From Clavibacter capsici (lineage in GTDB: Bacteria; Actinomycetota; Actinomycetes; Actinomycetales; Microbacteriaceae), in contig NZ_CP012573.1 of assembly GCF_001280205.1 (NCBI RefSeq), positions 1,302,001 to 1,366,000 of the forward strand: DNA of 64,000 nucleotides. Reading direction: 5' to 3'. Positions 43,052 through 52,500 of the stretch are shown here, piece by piece. The position numbers were made by a program, and so were the translations under genes. Under the pieces are notes generated by a model. It did no database searches. It saw only the letters and a list, made by a program, of their open reading frames with translations, and was not told where the DNA came from. The stretch's first letter is position 1. Every line of letters begins with the position of its first letter.

Positions 43052-45231
43052 CCGGATCCGACGCCGCGCTCGCGGGCGTCGTGGGCGGCCGCACCGCGGG
43101 CGTGCTGCAGAAGGCCTTCGGGCTGCGCACGGTCGCCGACCTCCTCGAGCACCTGCCGCGCCGCTACGCCCGCCGCGGCGAGCTCACCGCCCTCGCCGAG
43201 CTGCCGGTCGACCAGCAGGCCACCATCGTCGCCGAGGTGCGCGAGGTGCGGGAGCGGCCCATGCGGGCCCGGCGCGGCAGCATCCTCGAGGTGCGGATCA
43301 CCGACGGCCGCGGCTTCCTCACCCTCACCTTCTTCAACCAGGCGTGGCGAGCCAAGGACCTCGTGCCGGGCGTCCGCGGGATCTTCGCGGGCAAGGTCAG
43401 CGACTACCGCGGCGCGCTCCAGCTCGCGCACCCCGACTACGAGCTGTTCGACGCGCACGAGGGTCCGGCGCTCTCCGGCGGTGAGCCCGACGCGGCCGCC
43501 CGCCGCTGGGCCGAGATGCCCATCCCCATCTACCCGGCCACCGCGTCCATGGCGAGCTGGCAGGTCGCGAAGGCCGTGGAGCTCGCGCTCGACGCGGTCG
43601 ACGACCTGGAGGATCCCGTCCCCGCCGACGTGCGCGCCGAGCGCGGCCTCCTCCCGTACCGCGAGGCGCTCGAGGGCGTGCACCGCCCCGAGAAGGACGT
43701 CGACTGGCGCCGCGGCCGCGACGCCCTCCGCTTCCAGGAGGCGTTCGTCCTCCAGACCGCGCTGCTGCAGCGGCGGCAGGCGGCCCGCGCGCTGCCCGCC
43801 ACCCCGCGGATCCCGACCCCGGGAGGCCACCTCGACCGCCTCGACGCGCAGCTGCCCTTCGAGCGCACGGGCGACCAGCGGCTCGTCGGCCAGGAGATCG
43901 CCGCGGACATGGCGCGCACCTGGCCCATGAACCGGCTCGTGCAGGGCGAGGTCGGCTCCGGCAAGACCCTCGTCGCGCTCCGGGCGATGCTCGCGGTCGC
44001 CGACTCCGGCGGCCAGTCCGCGCTGCTCGCGCCCACCGAGGTGCTCGCCAGCCAGCACCTGCGCTCCCTCACCGCGTCGCTCGGACCGGACCTCGCGGCG
44101 GAGCTCATGCCCACCCTGCTCACCGGCCAGCTGTCGACCGCCGAGCGCAAGCGCGCGCTCCTGCGCATCGTGAGCGGCCAGGCGCGCATCGTCGTCGGCA
44201 CGCACGCGCTCCTCGGCGACCGCGTCGAGTTCCTCGACCTCGGCCTCGTGGTGGTCGACGAGCAGCACCGCTTCGGCGTCGACCAGCGCGAGGCGCTCCG
44301 GCGGAAGGGCGGCACGCCGCCGCACGTGCTCGTGCTCACGGCCACGCCCATCCCGCGCACGGTCGCCATGACGGTGTTCGGCGACCTCGACGTGTCGACC
44401 ATCGCCGAGCTGCCGAGCGGCCGCCAGCCCATCGAGTCGTTCGTCGTCCCGCTGCACGAGCACCCGGGCTGGATCGAGCGGGTCTGGGCGCGCACGGCCG
44501 AGGAGATCGAGAAGGGGCGCCAGGCGTTCGTGGTGTGCCCGGCGATCGACCCGCAGGATCCCGAGGCGGAGGACGAGGACGCCGCCGACGGCGCCGAGGA
44601 CGCGACCGCCCGCCCCGCTCTCGCGACCGTCACCGACATCGACGCGCTGCTCGCCGCCCACCCGCGCCTCGGATCCGTCCGCCGCGCCGTGCTGCACGGC
44701 CGCATGACGGGGGAGGAGAAGGACCGCGTGATGCGCGCGTTCTCCGCGGGCGACATCGACCTCATCGTCGCGACCACCGTCATCGAGGTCGGCGTCGACG
44801 TGCCGAACGCCTCGACCATGGTGATCCTCGACGCCGACCGCTTCGGCGTCTCCCAGCTGCACCAGCTGCGCGGCCGGGTCGGCCGCGGCGGCGTGCCCGG
44901 CCTCTGCCTCATGGTCACGCACGCGGAGCCCGAGACCGTCGCCCGCGAGCGCGTGGACGCCGTCGCCGCGACCCTCGACGGGTTCGAGCTCGCCCGCGTC
45001 GACCTGGAGCTCCGCCGCGAGGGCGACGTGCTCGGCACGAACCAGTCGGGCGGCCGCTCCTCGCTCCGGCTGCTCCGGGTCGCGCAGGACGGCGACCTCA
45101 TCGAGTCCGCGCGCGAGCACGCCCACGACGTGCTCGAGGCGTCGCCCGACCTCGCCGGGCACCCCGCGCTCGCCCGCGCGCTCGCCCGCCGGCTCGACGA
45201 CGAGGAGCGCGCCTTCCTCGACAAGAACTAG
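43048..45231 (+). CDS. recG: ATP-dependent DNA helicase RecG
   Basis: A 727-residue superfamily-2 helicase that remodels stalled forks and Holliday junctions. The wedge/OB domain (FFNQAWRAKDLVPGVRGIFAGKV) is followed by the helicase motifs: GEVGSGKTLVALRAM (Walker A), VVDEQHRFGV (DEQH box), LVLTATPIPRTVAMTVFGDLD, ATTVIEVGVDVPNASTMVILDADRFGVSQLHQLRGRVGRG. A short acidic insertion (EAEDEDAADGAEDA) lies before motif IV. Its usual neighbour rsmD is missing here and found 5 kb upstream on the other strand. Confidence 0.95.
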   Translation: MTGSDAALAGVVGGRTAGVLQKAFGLRTVADLLEHLPRRYARRGELTALAELPVDQQATIVAEVREVRERPMRARRGSILEVRITDGRGFLTLTFFNQAWRAKDLVPGVRGIFAGKVSDYRGALQLAHPDYELFDAHEGPALSGGEPDAAARRWAEMPIPIYPATASMASWQVAKAVELALDAVDDLEDPVPADVRAERGLLPYREALEGVHRPEKDVDWRRGRDALRFQEAFVLQTALLQRRQAARALPATPRIPTPGGHLDRLDAQLPFERTGDQRLVGQEIAADMARTWPMNRLVQGEVGSGKTLVALRAMLAVADSGGQSALLAPTEVLASQHLRSLTASLGPDLAAELMPTLLTGQLSTAERKRALLRIVSGQARIVVGTHALLGDRVEFLDLGLVVVDEQHRFGVDQREALRRKGGTPPHVLVLTATPIPRTVAMTVFGDLDVSTIAELPSGRQPIESFVVPLHEHPGWIERVWARTAEEIEKGRQAFVVCPAIDPQDPEAEDEDAADGAEDATARPALATVTDIDALLAAHPRLGSVRRAVLHGRMTGEEKDRVMRAFSAGDIDLIVATTVIEVGVDVPNASTMVILDADRFGVSQLHQLRGRVGRGGVPGLCLMVTHAEPETVARERVDAVAATLDGFELARVDLELRREGDVLGTNQSGGRSSLRLLRVAQDGDLIESAREHAHDVLEASPDLAGHPALARALARRLDDEERAFLDKN

Positions 45232-45245
45232 GGGAGCGTCCGCCC

Positions 45246-45251
45246 TAGGCT
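45246..45251 (+). promoter_or_regulatory. Candidate leaderless -10 element of coaD
   Basis: TAGGCT exactly 6 nt before the coaD ATG; recG ends only 15 bp before it. Confidence 0.5.
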
Positions 45252-45257
45252 GGCGGG

Positions 45258-45749
45258 ATGCAGCGGATCGCCGTCGTCCCCGGATCGTTCGACCCCGTCA
45301 CGCTCGGGCACCTCGACGTGATCCGCCGCGCCGCCCGCCTCTACGACGAGCTCGTGGTGCTGGTCGTGCACAACCCGGGCAAGACGCCCATGCTGCCGCT
45401 CGAGGAGCGCGTGCGCCTCATCGAGCGCGTGATCCGCGACGCCGGCCTCCCCGCCTCCGTCCGCGTCGACGCGTGGGGCGCCGGCCTCCTCGTCGACTAC
45501 TGCCGGCAGGTCGGCGCGTCCGTGCTCGTCAAGGGCGTGCGGTCGCAGCTCGACGTCGCGTACGAGACGCCCATGGCGCTCGTCAACCGCGACCTCGCCG
45601 ACGTCGAGACCGTCATGCTCCTGCCGGATCCCGCGCACGCCCACGTCTCCAGCTCACTCGTCCGCCAGGTCGAGGCGCTCGGGGGCGACGTGACGCCCTA
45701 CGTGCCGGCGGCCGTCGCGGAGTCGCTGGCCGTCCGGCGCGACGGGTGA
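45258..45749 (+). CDS. coaD: Pantetheine-phosphate adenylyltransferase
   Basis: A 163-residue nucleotidyltransferase making dephospho-CoA from 4'-phosphopantetheine and ATP. The T/HxGH motif is in [22 protein letters not shown], and the ISS-like end is [42 protein letters not shown] is the typical middle. Length and order are normal for CoaD. It stands between recG and DUF177, the usual actinobacterial context. Confidence 0.95.
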   Translation: MQRIAVVPGSFDPVTLGHLDVIRRAARLYDELVVLVVHNPGKTPMLPLEERVRLIERVIRDAGLPASVRVDAWGAGLLVDYCRQVGASVLVKGVRSQLDVAYETPMALVNRDLADVETVMLLPDPAHAHVSSSLVRQVEALGGDVTPYVPAAVAESLAVRRDG

Positions 45750-45756
45750 CGCCCCG

Positions 45757-45762
45757 TAAGAT
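45757..45762 (+). promoter_or_regulatory. Candidate leaderless -10 element of the DUF177-rpmF-rnc-mutM operon
   Basis: TAAGAT exactly 6 nt before the GTG at 45769. Confidence 0.55.
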
Positions 45763-45768
45763 CTACGG

Positions 45769-46341
45769 GTGTCCAGGTTCCAGAAGACCCCATTCACGGT
45801 GCACGTCCACGACATCGTCCATCGCCCCGGGGAGATGCGCGAGCTCGACCTGACCATCGCGCTGCCGGAGCGCATGGGGGAGGGCCTCATCGCCGTCCCC
45901 GCCGGCCGGGAGATGCAGGTGCACGTGCGCCTGGAGTCCCTCCACGACGGGATCCTGGCCACCGGCGAGGTCGACACGGTGGCCGACGGGCAGTCCGCGC
46001 GCACCCTCGCCGACATGCAGGAGCGTGTCCAGGTCGATTTCGCGGAGATGTTCGCGTACTCTCTTGATGAAGCTTTCGACTACCAGGTCCAGGACGAGCA
46101 CGTGGACCTGGAGCCGGTCATCCGGGATGCGGTGGTCCTTTCACTTCCGTTCCAGCCCGAACTGCCGGGCGAGGACCTCGATCTCGATCTGGGTCCCGGC
46201 ATCAGCCTGGTCCTGGCGGACTCCGACCCGGAGCCCGTGATCGATCAGCGCTGGGCGGCCCTGTCCGGCTTCCGAGCTTCCGAAGACAGCGGTGCGGCGC
46301 GTGAAGACGCCGACACCGAAACGCAGAGAGATGAGAGTTAG
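45769..46341 (+). CDS. DUF177 (YceD-family) protein, cysteine-free variant
   Basis: A 190-residue protein of the family linked to 23S rRNA accumulation and almost always encoded just before rpmF, as here. The N-terminal [21 protein letters not shown] and the [17 protein letters not shown] segment are typical, as is the WAALSGF end. At the place where many Gram-positive relatives have a zinc-type C-x4-C-x2-C-x2-C cluster, this one reads [17 protein letters not shown] with no cysteine at all. It is translated 2 bp before rpmF. Confidence 0.85.
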   Translation: MSRFQKTPFTVHVHDIVHRPGEMRELDLTIALPERMGEGLIAVPAGREMQVHVRLESLHDGILATGEVDTVADGQSARTLADMQERVQVDFAEMFAYSLDEAFDYQVQDEHVDLEPVIRDAVVLSLPFQPELPGEDLDLDLGPGISLVLADSDPEPVIDQRWAALSGFRASEDSGAAREDADTETQRDES

Positions 46342-46343
46342 CC

Positions 46344-46547
46344 ATGGCTGTACCCAAGAGGAAGATGTCCCGATCCAACACGCGCGCGCGTCGCTCGCAG
46401 TGGAAGGCCGAGGCTCCCACGCTCGTCAAGACCGTCGAGAACGGCAAGGTCGTCTACTCCATGCCCCACCGCGCGCGCGTGGTCGAGGACGCCGCCGGCA
46501 CGCCCCTGTACATGGAGTACAAGGGCCGCAAGGTCGCCGACGTCTAG
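46344..46547 (+). CDS. rpmF: 50S ribosomal protein L32, cysteine-free form
   Basis: A 67-residue L32: [21 protein letters not shown] at the N-terminus is the standard opening. The CxxC...C(x)C zinc ribbon found in many L32 proteins is missing (no cysteine in the sequence), so this is the zinc-independent C-minus type. It follows DUF177 with a 2-bp gap and a clear GAGAG Shine-Dalgarno region. Confidence 0.94.
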   Translation: MAVPKRKMSRSNTRARRSQWKAEAPTLVKTVENGKVVYSMPHRARVVEDAAGTPLYMEYKGRKVADV

Positions 46548-46572
46548 TCGTCGCCCGCACGGTACGTCGGAC

Positions 46573-47289
46573 ATGACCGACACCCCGGGATCCCACGTCC
46601 ACGGCGACCGTGACGCGCTCCGGCGCCTCCTCGCCGTGGACGTGAGCCCCGAGCTCCTCGAGCTCGCGCTCACCCACCGCTCGTACGCGTACGAGCACGG
46701 CGGCATCCCGCACAACGAGCGCCTCGAGTTCCTCGGCGACTCCATCCTCGGGCAGGCCGTCACGGTCATGCTCTACCTCGAGAACCCCGACCTCGACGAG
46801 GGCGAGCTCGCCAAGCGGCGCGCCAGCCTCGTCTCGAGCGTCGCCCTCGCGGAGGTCGCCACCGGCATCGGGCTGGGCGAGCACCTGCTGCTCGGCCGCG
46901 GCGAGGAGCTCACGGGCGGCCGCGCCAAGTCCTCGATCCTCGCCGACACGGTCGAGGCCATCATCGGCGCCTGCTACCTCGACGCCGGGGGAGAGGCCGC
47001 GACCGGCCTCGTCCTGCGCCTCATCGCCCCGCTCCTCGAGGACCCCGCGCGCTTCGGCGCCGCCATGGACCCGAAGACGGCCCTCCAGGAGAGCGCCGCG
47101 CGCCAGGGCCTGCCCGCGCCCGCCTACGTCGTGAGCGACAGCGGCCCGGACCACAGCAAGCGCTTCCACGCCGTCGTCACGGTCGGCGACGCCGTGCGCA
47201 CCACGGGCGAGGGATCCAGCAAGAAGCAGGCCGAGATGACGGCCGCGCTCGAGGCGTGGACCCGCCTCGAGGCGCGCCCCACGGCCTGA
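46573..47289 (+). CDS. rnc: Ribonuclease III
   Basis: A 238-residue double-strand-specific RNase that processes rRNA and other structured RNAs. The catalytic signature is HNERLEFLGDSILGQAVT near residue 45, the second acidic site is ADTVEAIIGACYLDAGG near 130, and the C-terminal dsRNA-binding domain is DPKTALQESAARQGLPAPAY ... EGSSKKQAEMTAALEAW. Fourth gene of the coaD-rpmF-rnc-mutM series; mutM begins 6 bp after its stop. Confidence 0.95.
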   Translation: MTDTPGSHVHGDRDALRRLLAVDVSPELLELALTHRSYAYEHGGIPHNERLEFLGDSILGQAVTVMLYLENPDLDEGELAKRRASLVSSVALAEVATGIGLGEHLLLGRGEELTGGRAKSSILADTVEAIIGACYLDAGGEAATGLVLRLIAPLLEDPARFGAAMDPKTALQESAARQGLPAPAYVVSDSGPDHSKRFHAVVTVGDAVRTTGEGSSKKQAEMTAALEAWTRLEARPTA

Positions 47290-47295
47290 CCCGCG

Positions 47296-48231
47296 GTGCC
47301 CGAGCTCCCCGAGGTCGAGGTCGTCCGCGCCGGGCTCGAGCCCGCCGTGACGGGCGCCCGCATCACGGGCGTGGAGATCCTCGACGCGCGCTCCCTCAAG
47401 CGGCACGACCCGCTCGAGGGCGCCTTCGTCGACCTGCTCGTCGGCCGCGTGATCACGCACGCCGTCCGCCGCGGCAAGTTCCTCTGGCTGCCGCTCGCGC
47501 CCGACGCCGCCCGCGACGTCACCGGCCCGCGCGCGCTCGTCACGCACCTCGGCATGAGCGGGCAGGTGCTCCTGCGCGAGCCCGGCTCCGACCCGGACGG
47601 CCTGCTGCGGATCCGGATGGGCATCGAGCACCCGGTTCACGGCGAGCTCGTGGTCGCCTTCGTCGACCAGCGCATCTTCGGGTCGATGGCCGTCGACCGC
47701 CTCGTGGCGACCCCGGACGGGCACGCGGCCGGACGCGGATCCGACGCCGCCCTCGTGCCGACGCAGGTCGCCCACATCGCGCGCGACCCGCTCGACCCGG
47801 CGTTCGACGACGAGCTGCTCCTCGACCGCCTGGCCAGGCGGCGCACCGGCGTCAAGCGCGCGCTGCTCGACCAGACGCTCGTGAGCGGCATCGGCAACAT
47901 CTACGCGGACGAGGCGCTGTGGGCCGCGCGGATCCACTACGCGCACCCGACGGACCGGCTCGGTCGCGGGCGCGCGCTCCGCCTCCTCGCCGAGGTGCGG
48001 CACGTGCTCGCGCGGGCGCTGGCGGAGGGCGGCACGAGCTTCGACGCGCAGTACGTGAACGTCAACGGCGCATCCGGCTACTTCTCGCACTCGCTGAACG
48101 CCTACGGTCAGCAGGGGAAGCCATGCCCGCGCTGCGGGAACGCGATCGTGCGGGAGGCCTTCATGAACCGGTCGAGCCACTACTGCCCGCACTGCCAGGT
48201 GCTGCCGGATCCGGGGGACGCCGCCGCCTGA
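47296..48231 (+). CDS. mutM: Formamidopyrimidine-DNA glycosylase
   Basis: A 311-residue bifunctional repair enzyme that removes 8-oxoguanine. The catalytic N-terminal proline is in (M)PELPEVEVVRAGLEP, the helix-2-turn-helix region is LLDQTLVSGIGNIYADEALW, and the zinc finger is PCPRCGNAIVREAFMNRSSHYCPHCQ with four cysteines. GTG start, so the mature protein begins at Pro2. The rnc-mutM-smc order is conserved; an acetyltransferase on the other strand is interposed before smc here. Confidence 0.95.
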   Translation: MPELPEVEVVRAGLEPAVTGARITGVEILDARSLKRHDPLEGAFVDLLVGRVITHAVRRGKFLWLPLAPDAARDVTGPRALVTHLGMSGQVLLREPGSDPDGLLRIRMGIEHPVHGELVVAFVDQRIFGSMAVDRLVATPDGHAAGRGSDAALVPTQVAHIARDPLDPAFDDELLLDRLARRRTGVKRALLDQTLVSGIGNIYADEALWAARIHYAHPTDRLGRGRALRLLAEVRHVLARALAEGGTSFDAQYVNVNGASGYFSHSLNAYGQQGKPCPRCGNAIVREAFMNRSSHYCPHCQVLPDPGDAAA

Positions 48232-48264
48232 GCCGCGCCGTCCCGGATCAGCGCGCGTCCCCCA

Positions 48265-49383
48265 TCAGCGCGTCGGGCCCGTGTCGCGCAGCCAGCTCCC
48301 GCTCGTCGCCACGTGACGGAAGCCGAGCGCCTCGTTCACCCGGAGCATGGGCCGGTTCTCGTCGGCGTTCCAGGTGACGACGCGGTCCGCGCCCGGGGCC
48401 TCGCGGGCGAGGAGCCGCAGGTTCTCGACCTTGAGGAGCATGCCGAGGCGGTGGCCGCGGTGCTCCGCGAGCACGAGCGTGTCCTGCTGGTAGGCGTACT
48501 CGTGGCCGTCGGAGCGGCGGCCGCTGGGGGAGACGGCGATCTCGGTGAAGCCGACGAGCCGGCCCGTCGCGACGTGCTCGACCGCCGTGACGATGCCCGT
48601 GCGGCCGGCGGACGCGCGCCGGGCCTCCGCCCCTCGGATCCGGTCGGCGTCCCAGGCGTCCTCCGCCTGCGGGAGGTCGCCGGCCGGGGTGTCGGTCGAC
48701 ATGCGCGTGTGCAGGAGGGCGAGGTCGTCGAGGCGCTCCTCGGGCGTCGCGTCCACCCAGGAGACGACCCGGTATGCGTCGCCCGCGGCGCGGCGCGCGT
48801 CGGCGAGGTGGGTGTCGAGCGTCGGGGCCGCGGCGACCGTGTCCAGGGAGCTCGTGCGCGCGGTCTGGCCGAGCCGGTAGCCCGCATCGACGGCGAAGCG
48901 GGACGCCGGGTCGTCGGCCCCGACCGCGCCGATCCCCGTGGGCGAGGCGATGGGGGATCCGTTCGCCTCCGCGCGGTGCATAGTGGCGCCCAGGAGGGTC
49001 CGGCAGCCCTCGTCGAGCGCGATCCGCTCCAGGCGCTCGCGCAGCGCCCGGCCGATCCCGCGGCGCCGGTGCTCGGGGAGCACGGACACCGCGACGTCGG
49101 AGGTCGTGGGGTCGGCGAGCGACGTGGTGAGGAGCCCGCGACCGACGACCCGCCCGTCCACCCGGGCGGCGAAGAGGCGCTTCCGCACGTGCGCGACGTC
49201 GGCGTAGTCGGGGATCAGCTCCTGCGGCAGCCAGACGAATGCGTCGTGCCCGAGGTCGTGCGACTGCGCCCGGTTGACGACGTCGGTGAGCGCCACGAGG
49301 TCGTCCCAGCCCGCGGCCCCGACGGCGGCGGGCGGACGGACCTCCTCCACGACCGCGGCCCGGTCGTCGTCGGCGTGCGGCAT
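48265..49383 (-). CDS. Tandem GNAT-domain acetyltransferase
   Basis: A 372-residue protein with two GNAT domains, a layout shared with mycothiol synthase-like proteins. Domain one has VSVLPEHRRRGIGRALRERLERIAL (residues 95-120); domain two has VLAEHRGHRLGMLLKVENLRLLA and ADENRPMLRVNEALGFR near the C-terminus. The first domain keeps the full RRxGxG loop, while the second is HRGHRLG, so both may bind acetyl-CoA. The substrate is unknown; I do not think it is MshD itself. It divides mutM from smc and is divergent from smc. Confidence 0.83.
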   Translation of the reverse strand: MPHADDDRAAVVEEVRPPAAVGAAGWDDLVALTDVVNRAQSHDLGHDAFVWLPQELIPDYADVAHVRKRLFAARVDGRVVGRGLLTTSLADPTTSDVAVSVLPEHRRRGIGRALRERLERIALDEGCRTLLGATMHRAEANGSPIASPTGIGAVGADDPASRFAVDAGYRLGQTARTSSLDTVAAAPTLDTHLADARRAAGDAYRVVSWVDATPEERLDDLALLHTRMSTDTPAGDLPQAEDAWDADRIRGAEARRASAGRTGIVTAVEHVATGRLVGFTEIAVSPSGRRSDGHEYAYQQDTLVLAEHRGHRLGMLLKVENLRLLAREAPGADRVVTWNADENRPMLRVNEALGFRHVATSGSWLRDTGPTR

Positions 49384-49434
49384 GGTCGGCTCCCTCGTCG
49401 GCGGACGCGGCCGTCCTCGGCTCCGCGCCCCACC

Positions 49435-49440
49435 ACGCTA
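49435..49440 (-). promoter_or_regulatory. Candidate -10 element of the tandem GNAT gene
   Basis: TAGCGT on the minus strand, about 51 bp before the ATG at 49383; no -35 assigned. Confidence 0.35.
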
Positions 49441-49502
49441 GCGGCGGCCGGGCCGGCGGCTCCCGGCCGCGCGCGGCTCCCGGTCGAGCGCGCCGCGTCC
49501 GG

Positions 49503-49508
49503 TACCGT
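49503..49508 (+). promoter_or_regulatory. Candidate -10 element of smc
   Basis: TACCGT, 33 nt before the smc GTG, leaving a leader with a GAGGAGG-like Shine-Dalgarno at 49525-49531. Confidence 0.4.
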
Positions 49509-49541
49509 GATCCCGACCACGAGGTGAGGAGGGCGGCGGGC

Positions 49542-52500
49542 GTGCACCTGAAGAGCCTGACCCTCAAGGGGTTCAAGTCGTTCGCGCAGCCGACCACGTT
49601 CCAGTTCGAGACCGGGGTGACCTGCGTCGTCGGCCCGAACGGATCCGGCAAGTCGAACGTCGTCGACGCCCTCGCCTGGGTCATGGGCGAGCAGGGCGCC
49701 AAGACCCTCCGCGGCGGCAAGATGGAGGACGTCATCTTCGCCGGCACCTCGACGCGCGGGCCGCTCGGCCGCGCGGAGGTCACGCTCACGATCGACAACG
49801 CCGACGGCGCGCTGCCCATCGACTACACCGAGGTCGCGATCCGCCGCACGCTCTTCCGCAACGGCGGCAGCGAGTACGCGATCAACGGCACGTCCTGCCG
49901 CCTCCTCGACGTGCAGGAGCTCCTCAGCGACTCCGGGCTCGGCCGCGAGATGCACGTCATCGTCGGCCAGGGCCGGCTCGACAACGTGCTGCGCGCGACC
50001 CCCGAGGAGCGGCGCGGCTTCATCGAGGAGGCCGCGGGGATCCTCAAGCACCGCCGCCGCAAGGAGCGCACGCTCCGCAAGCTCGAGGGGATGCAGGCGA
50101 ACCTCACCCGGCTGAACGACCTGGCGGGGGAGATCCGGCGGCAGCTGAAGCCGCTCGGCCGGCAGGCGGAGGTCGCGCGGCAGGCGCAGACCGTCGCGGC
50201 CGTCGTGCGCGACGCACGTGCCCGCCTCGTGGCCGACGAGGTCGTGACCCTCCGACGCGCGCTCGCGGAGCACACGCGCACCGAGGAGGAGCGCACGACC
50301 GAGCGGATGGTGCTGCAGGAGAAGCTCGACCGGGCGGTCCTCCGCTCCGAGCGCATCGTCGAGGAGCAGGAGGGCGACGAGGTCGACGGCGCCCGCCGCA
50401 CGGCCTTCGCGCTCGAGCAGGTGCAGGAGCGGCTGCGGAACCTGCTGTCGCTCGCGCAGCAGCGGCTCGCGCTCCTCGGATCCGCGGACGACGCCCCCGA
50501 GGCCGCGTCCGGCACCACGCCCGCGCAGGTGCAGGAGTCCCGGGACGAGGCCGAGCGCCTCACCGGGCTCATCGGCGAGGCCGAGGCGGGCTGGGTGTCC
50601 GCGCGCCAGGCGACGGCCGCGGCCCGGCAGGCGCTCGACGCGCTCGACGAGGAGATCCAGGCCCAGAGCGCGCTCGTCTCGCGGCACGACCTCGAGATCG
50701 CGGGGCTCACCGGGCGCGCCGAGACCGCGGGCTCGCGGCTCGCGGCCGTGCGCGGCGAGGTGCTCCGGCAGCAGAACGCGCTCGATGCGGCGCGCGCCCG
50801 GCTCGCCGCGGCCGAGGCGGAGCGGGAGCGCGGCGAGGCCGAGGGCGAGGCCGACGAGCAGGGCGGATCCGAGCTGACGCGCGCCTACGAGGACGCCCAG
50901 GCCGACGTCGCGACGGAGGAGTCCGCCATCGAGGCCGTGCGCGAGGAGCTGCACGCCAAGGAGCGCGAGCGGGACGCCCTGGCCGCGCGCGAGCAGGCGC
51001 TCGCGAGCGCGCTCGACCAGCGCGACGGATCCAGCGACCTCGTCGCCGCGGGCCTCCCCGGCGTCCGGGGCCTCCTCGCCGAGCACGTGCACGTGCACCC
51101 GGGCTTCGAGCAGGCGGTCGCGGCGGCCCTCGGCACGCTCGCCGACGCCGTGCTCGCCGAGACGCGCGACGACGCGGTCGCGGCGCTGCGCCGCGCGGTC
51201 GACGACGACCTGGGGCGCGTCGAGGTGGTGGTCGCGGGATCCGGCGGGACGGCCGTGGAGGCACCCGGCACCGACGGCCCGGTGCCCGCGTCCGCCGTGG
51301 TCGACGCGCCCGACGGCGTCCGCCGGACCCTCGCCGGCGTCGTGATCGTCGACGACCTCGCGCAGGCCGTCGCGCTCCTCGACGGACCCGACGCGCCCGT
51401 CACCGCGATCACCCGCGCGGGCGAGGTCGTCTCCGCGCACGTGCTGCGCGGCGGATCCGGCGCCACCCGCTCCAAGCTCGAGCTCGTCGCCGCGCGCGAG
51501 GCCGCCGCGGCGACCCTGACCGACGTCCGCGCCCGCATCGACGACCTCCAGGTGGACCTCGCCGCCGGCCGGGAGCGCCTCCGCGCCGCCCGGGAGCGCG
51601 CGTCCGCGGCGCTCGGCGGGCTGCGCGAGGCGGACGCGCGCCTCGCCGCGCACGCCGAGCGCCTCAGCCGGTCGCGCGCGCAGGCCGAGTCCGCCGCCGC
51701 CGAGCTCGCGCGCGTGCAGCGCGGCCTCGACCTCGCGAGCGCCTCCGTCGACGAGGCCGTCGCCGCGTCCGACGCCGCCCGCCGCGCGCTCGACGAGGCC
51801 CGGTCCCGCCCGCGCCCCGTGCTCGACGCGAGCGGCCGGGACGCGCTGGTCGCCGAGTGGGAGGCCGCTCGCGAGGCCGAGATCGAGGCCCGCCTGCAGG
51901 TCGAGACCGCGCGCGAGCGCGTGCGGGCCGAGCAGGAGCGCACGGTCGCGCTCGAGCGCCGCCTCGCCGCGGAGCGCGCCGCCGCCGAGGAGGCCGCCCG
52001 CCGCCAGGTGATCCGCCGCCGCCAGATCGCCCGCGCCGCCTCCGTCGCCGATGCCCTGCCCGCCGTCGTCCGCGCCGCCGACCGCAGCACGGCCGAGGCG
52101 CGTCTCGTGCTCGCCCGCGCCGAGGAGGCCCGGGCCGGCCGCAACGCCGAGCTCTCCGCCCTCCGCCGCGAGGAGGCCGACCTGCGGCAGCGCCTGCACG
52201 GGATCACCGAGGACGTGCACGGCCTCGAGCTGCAGATCTACGAGAAGCGCCTCCAGGTCTCCCAGCTGCTCGAGCGCGCCGCGAGCGAGCTGGGCCTCGG
52301 GGAGGAGGTGCTCGTCGCCGAGTACGGGCCGGACGTTCCCGTGCCCGAGGAGGCACCGCTGCCGCCGCGCCAGCGTGCGCGCGCGGCCGCGGATCCCGAC
52401 GGGGAGGACGAGGCCGGCGAGGACGCCGCGACGGAGACGACGCCCGCCGAGGGCGCGGAGCCGACCGACCACGACGCGGACGACGACACCCCGCCCGTCC

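Noticed and set aside
45769-48231. Idea that the DUF177-rpmF-rnc-mutM series includes an acquired element
   Set aside because: Order, spacing and codon use are those of the conserved actinobacterial operon.
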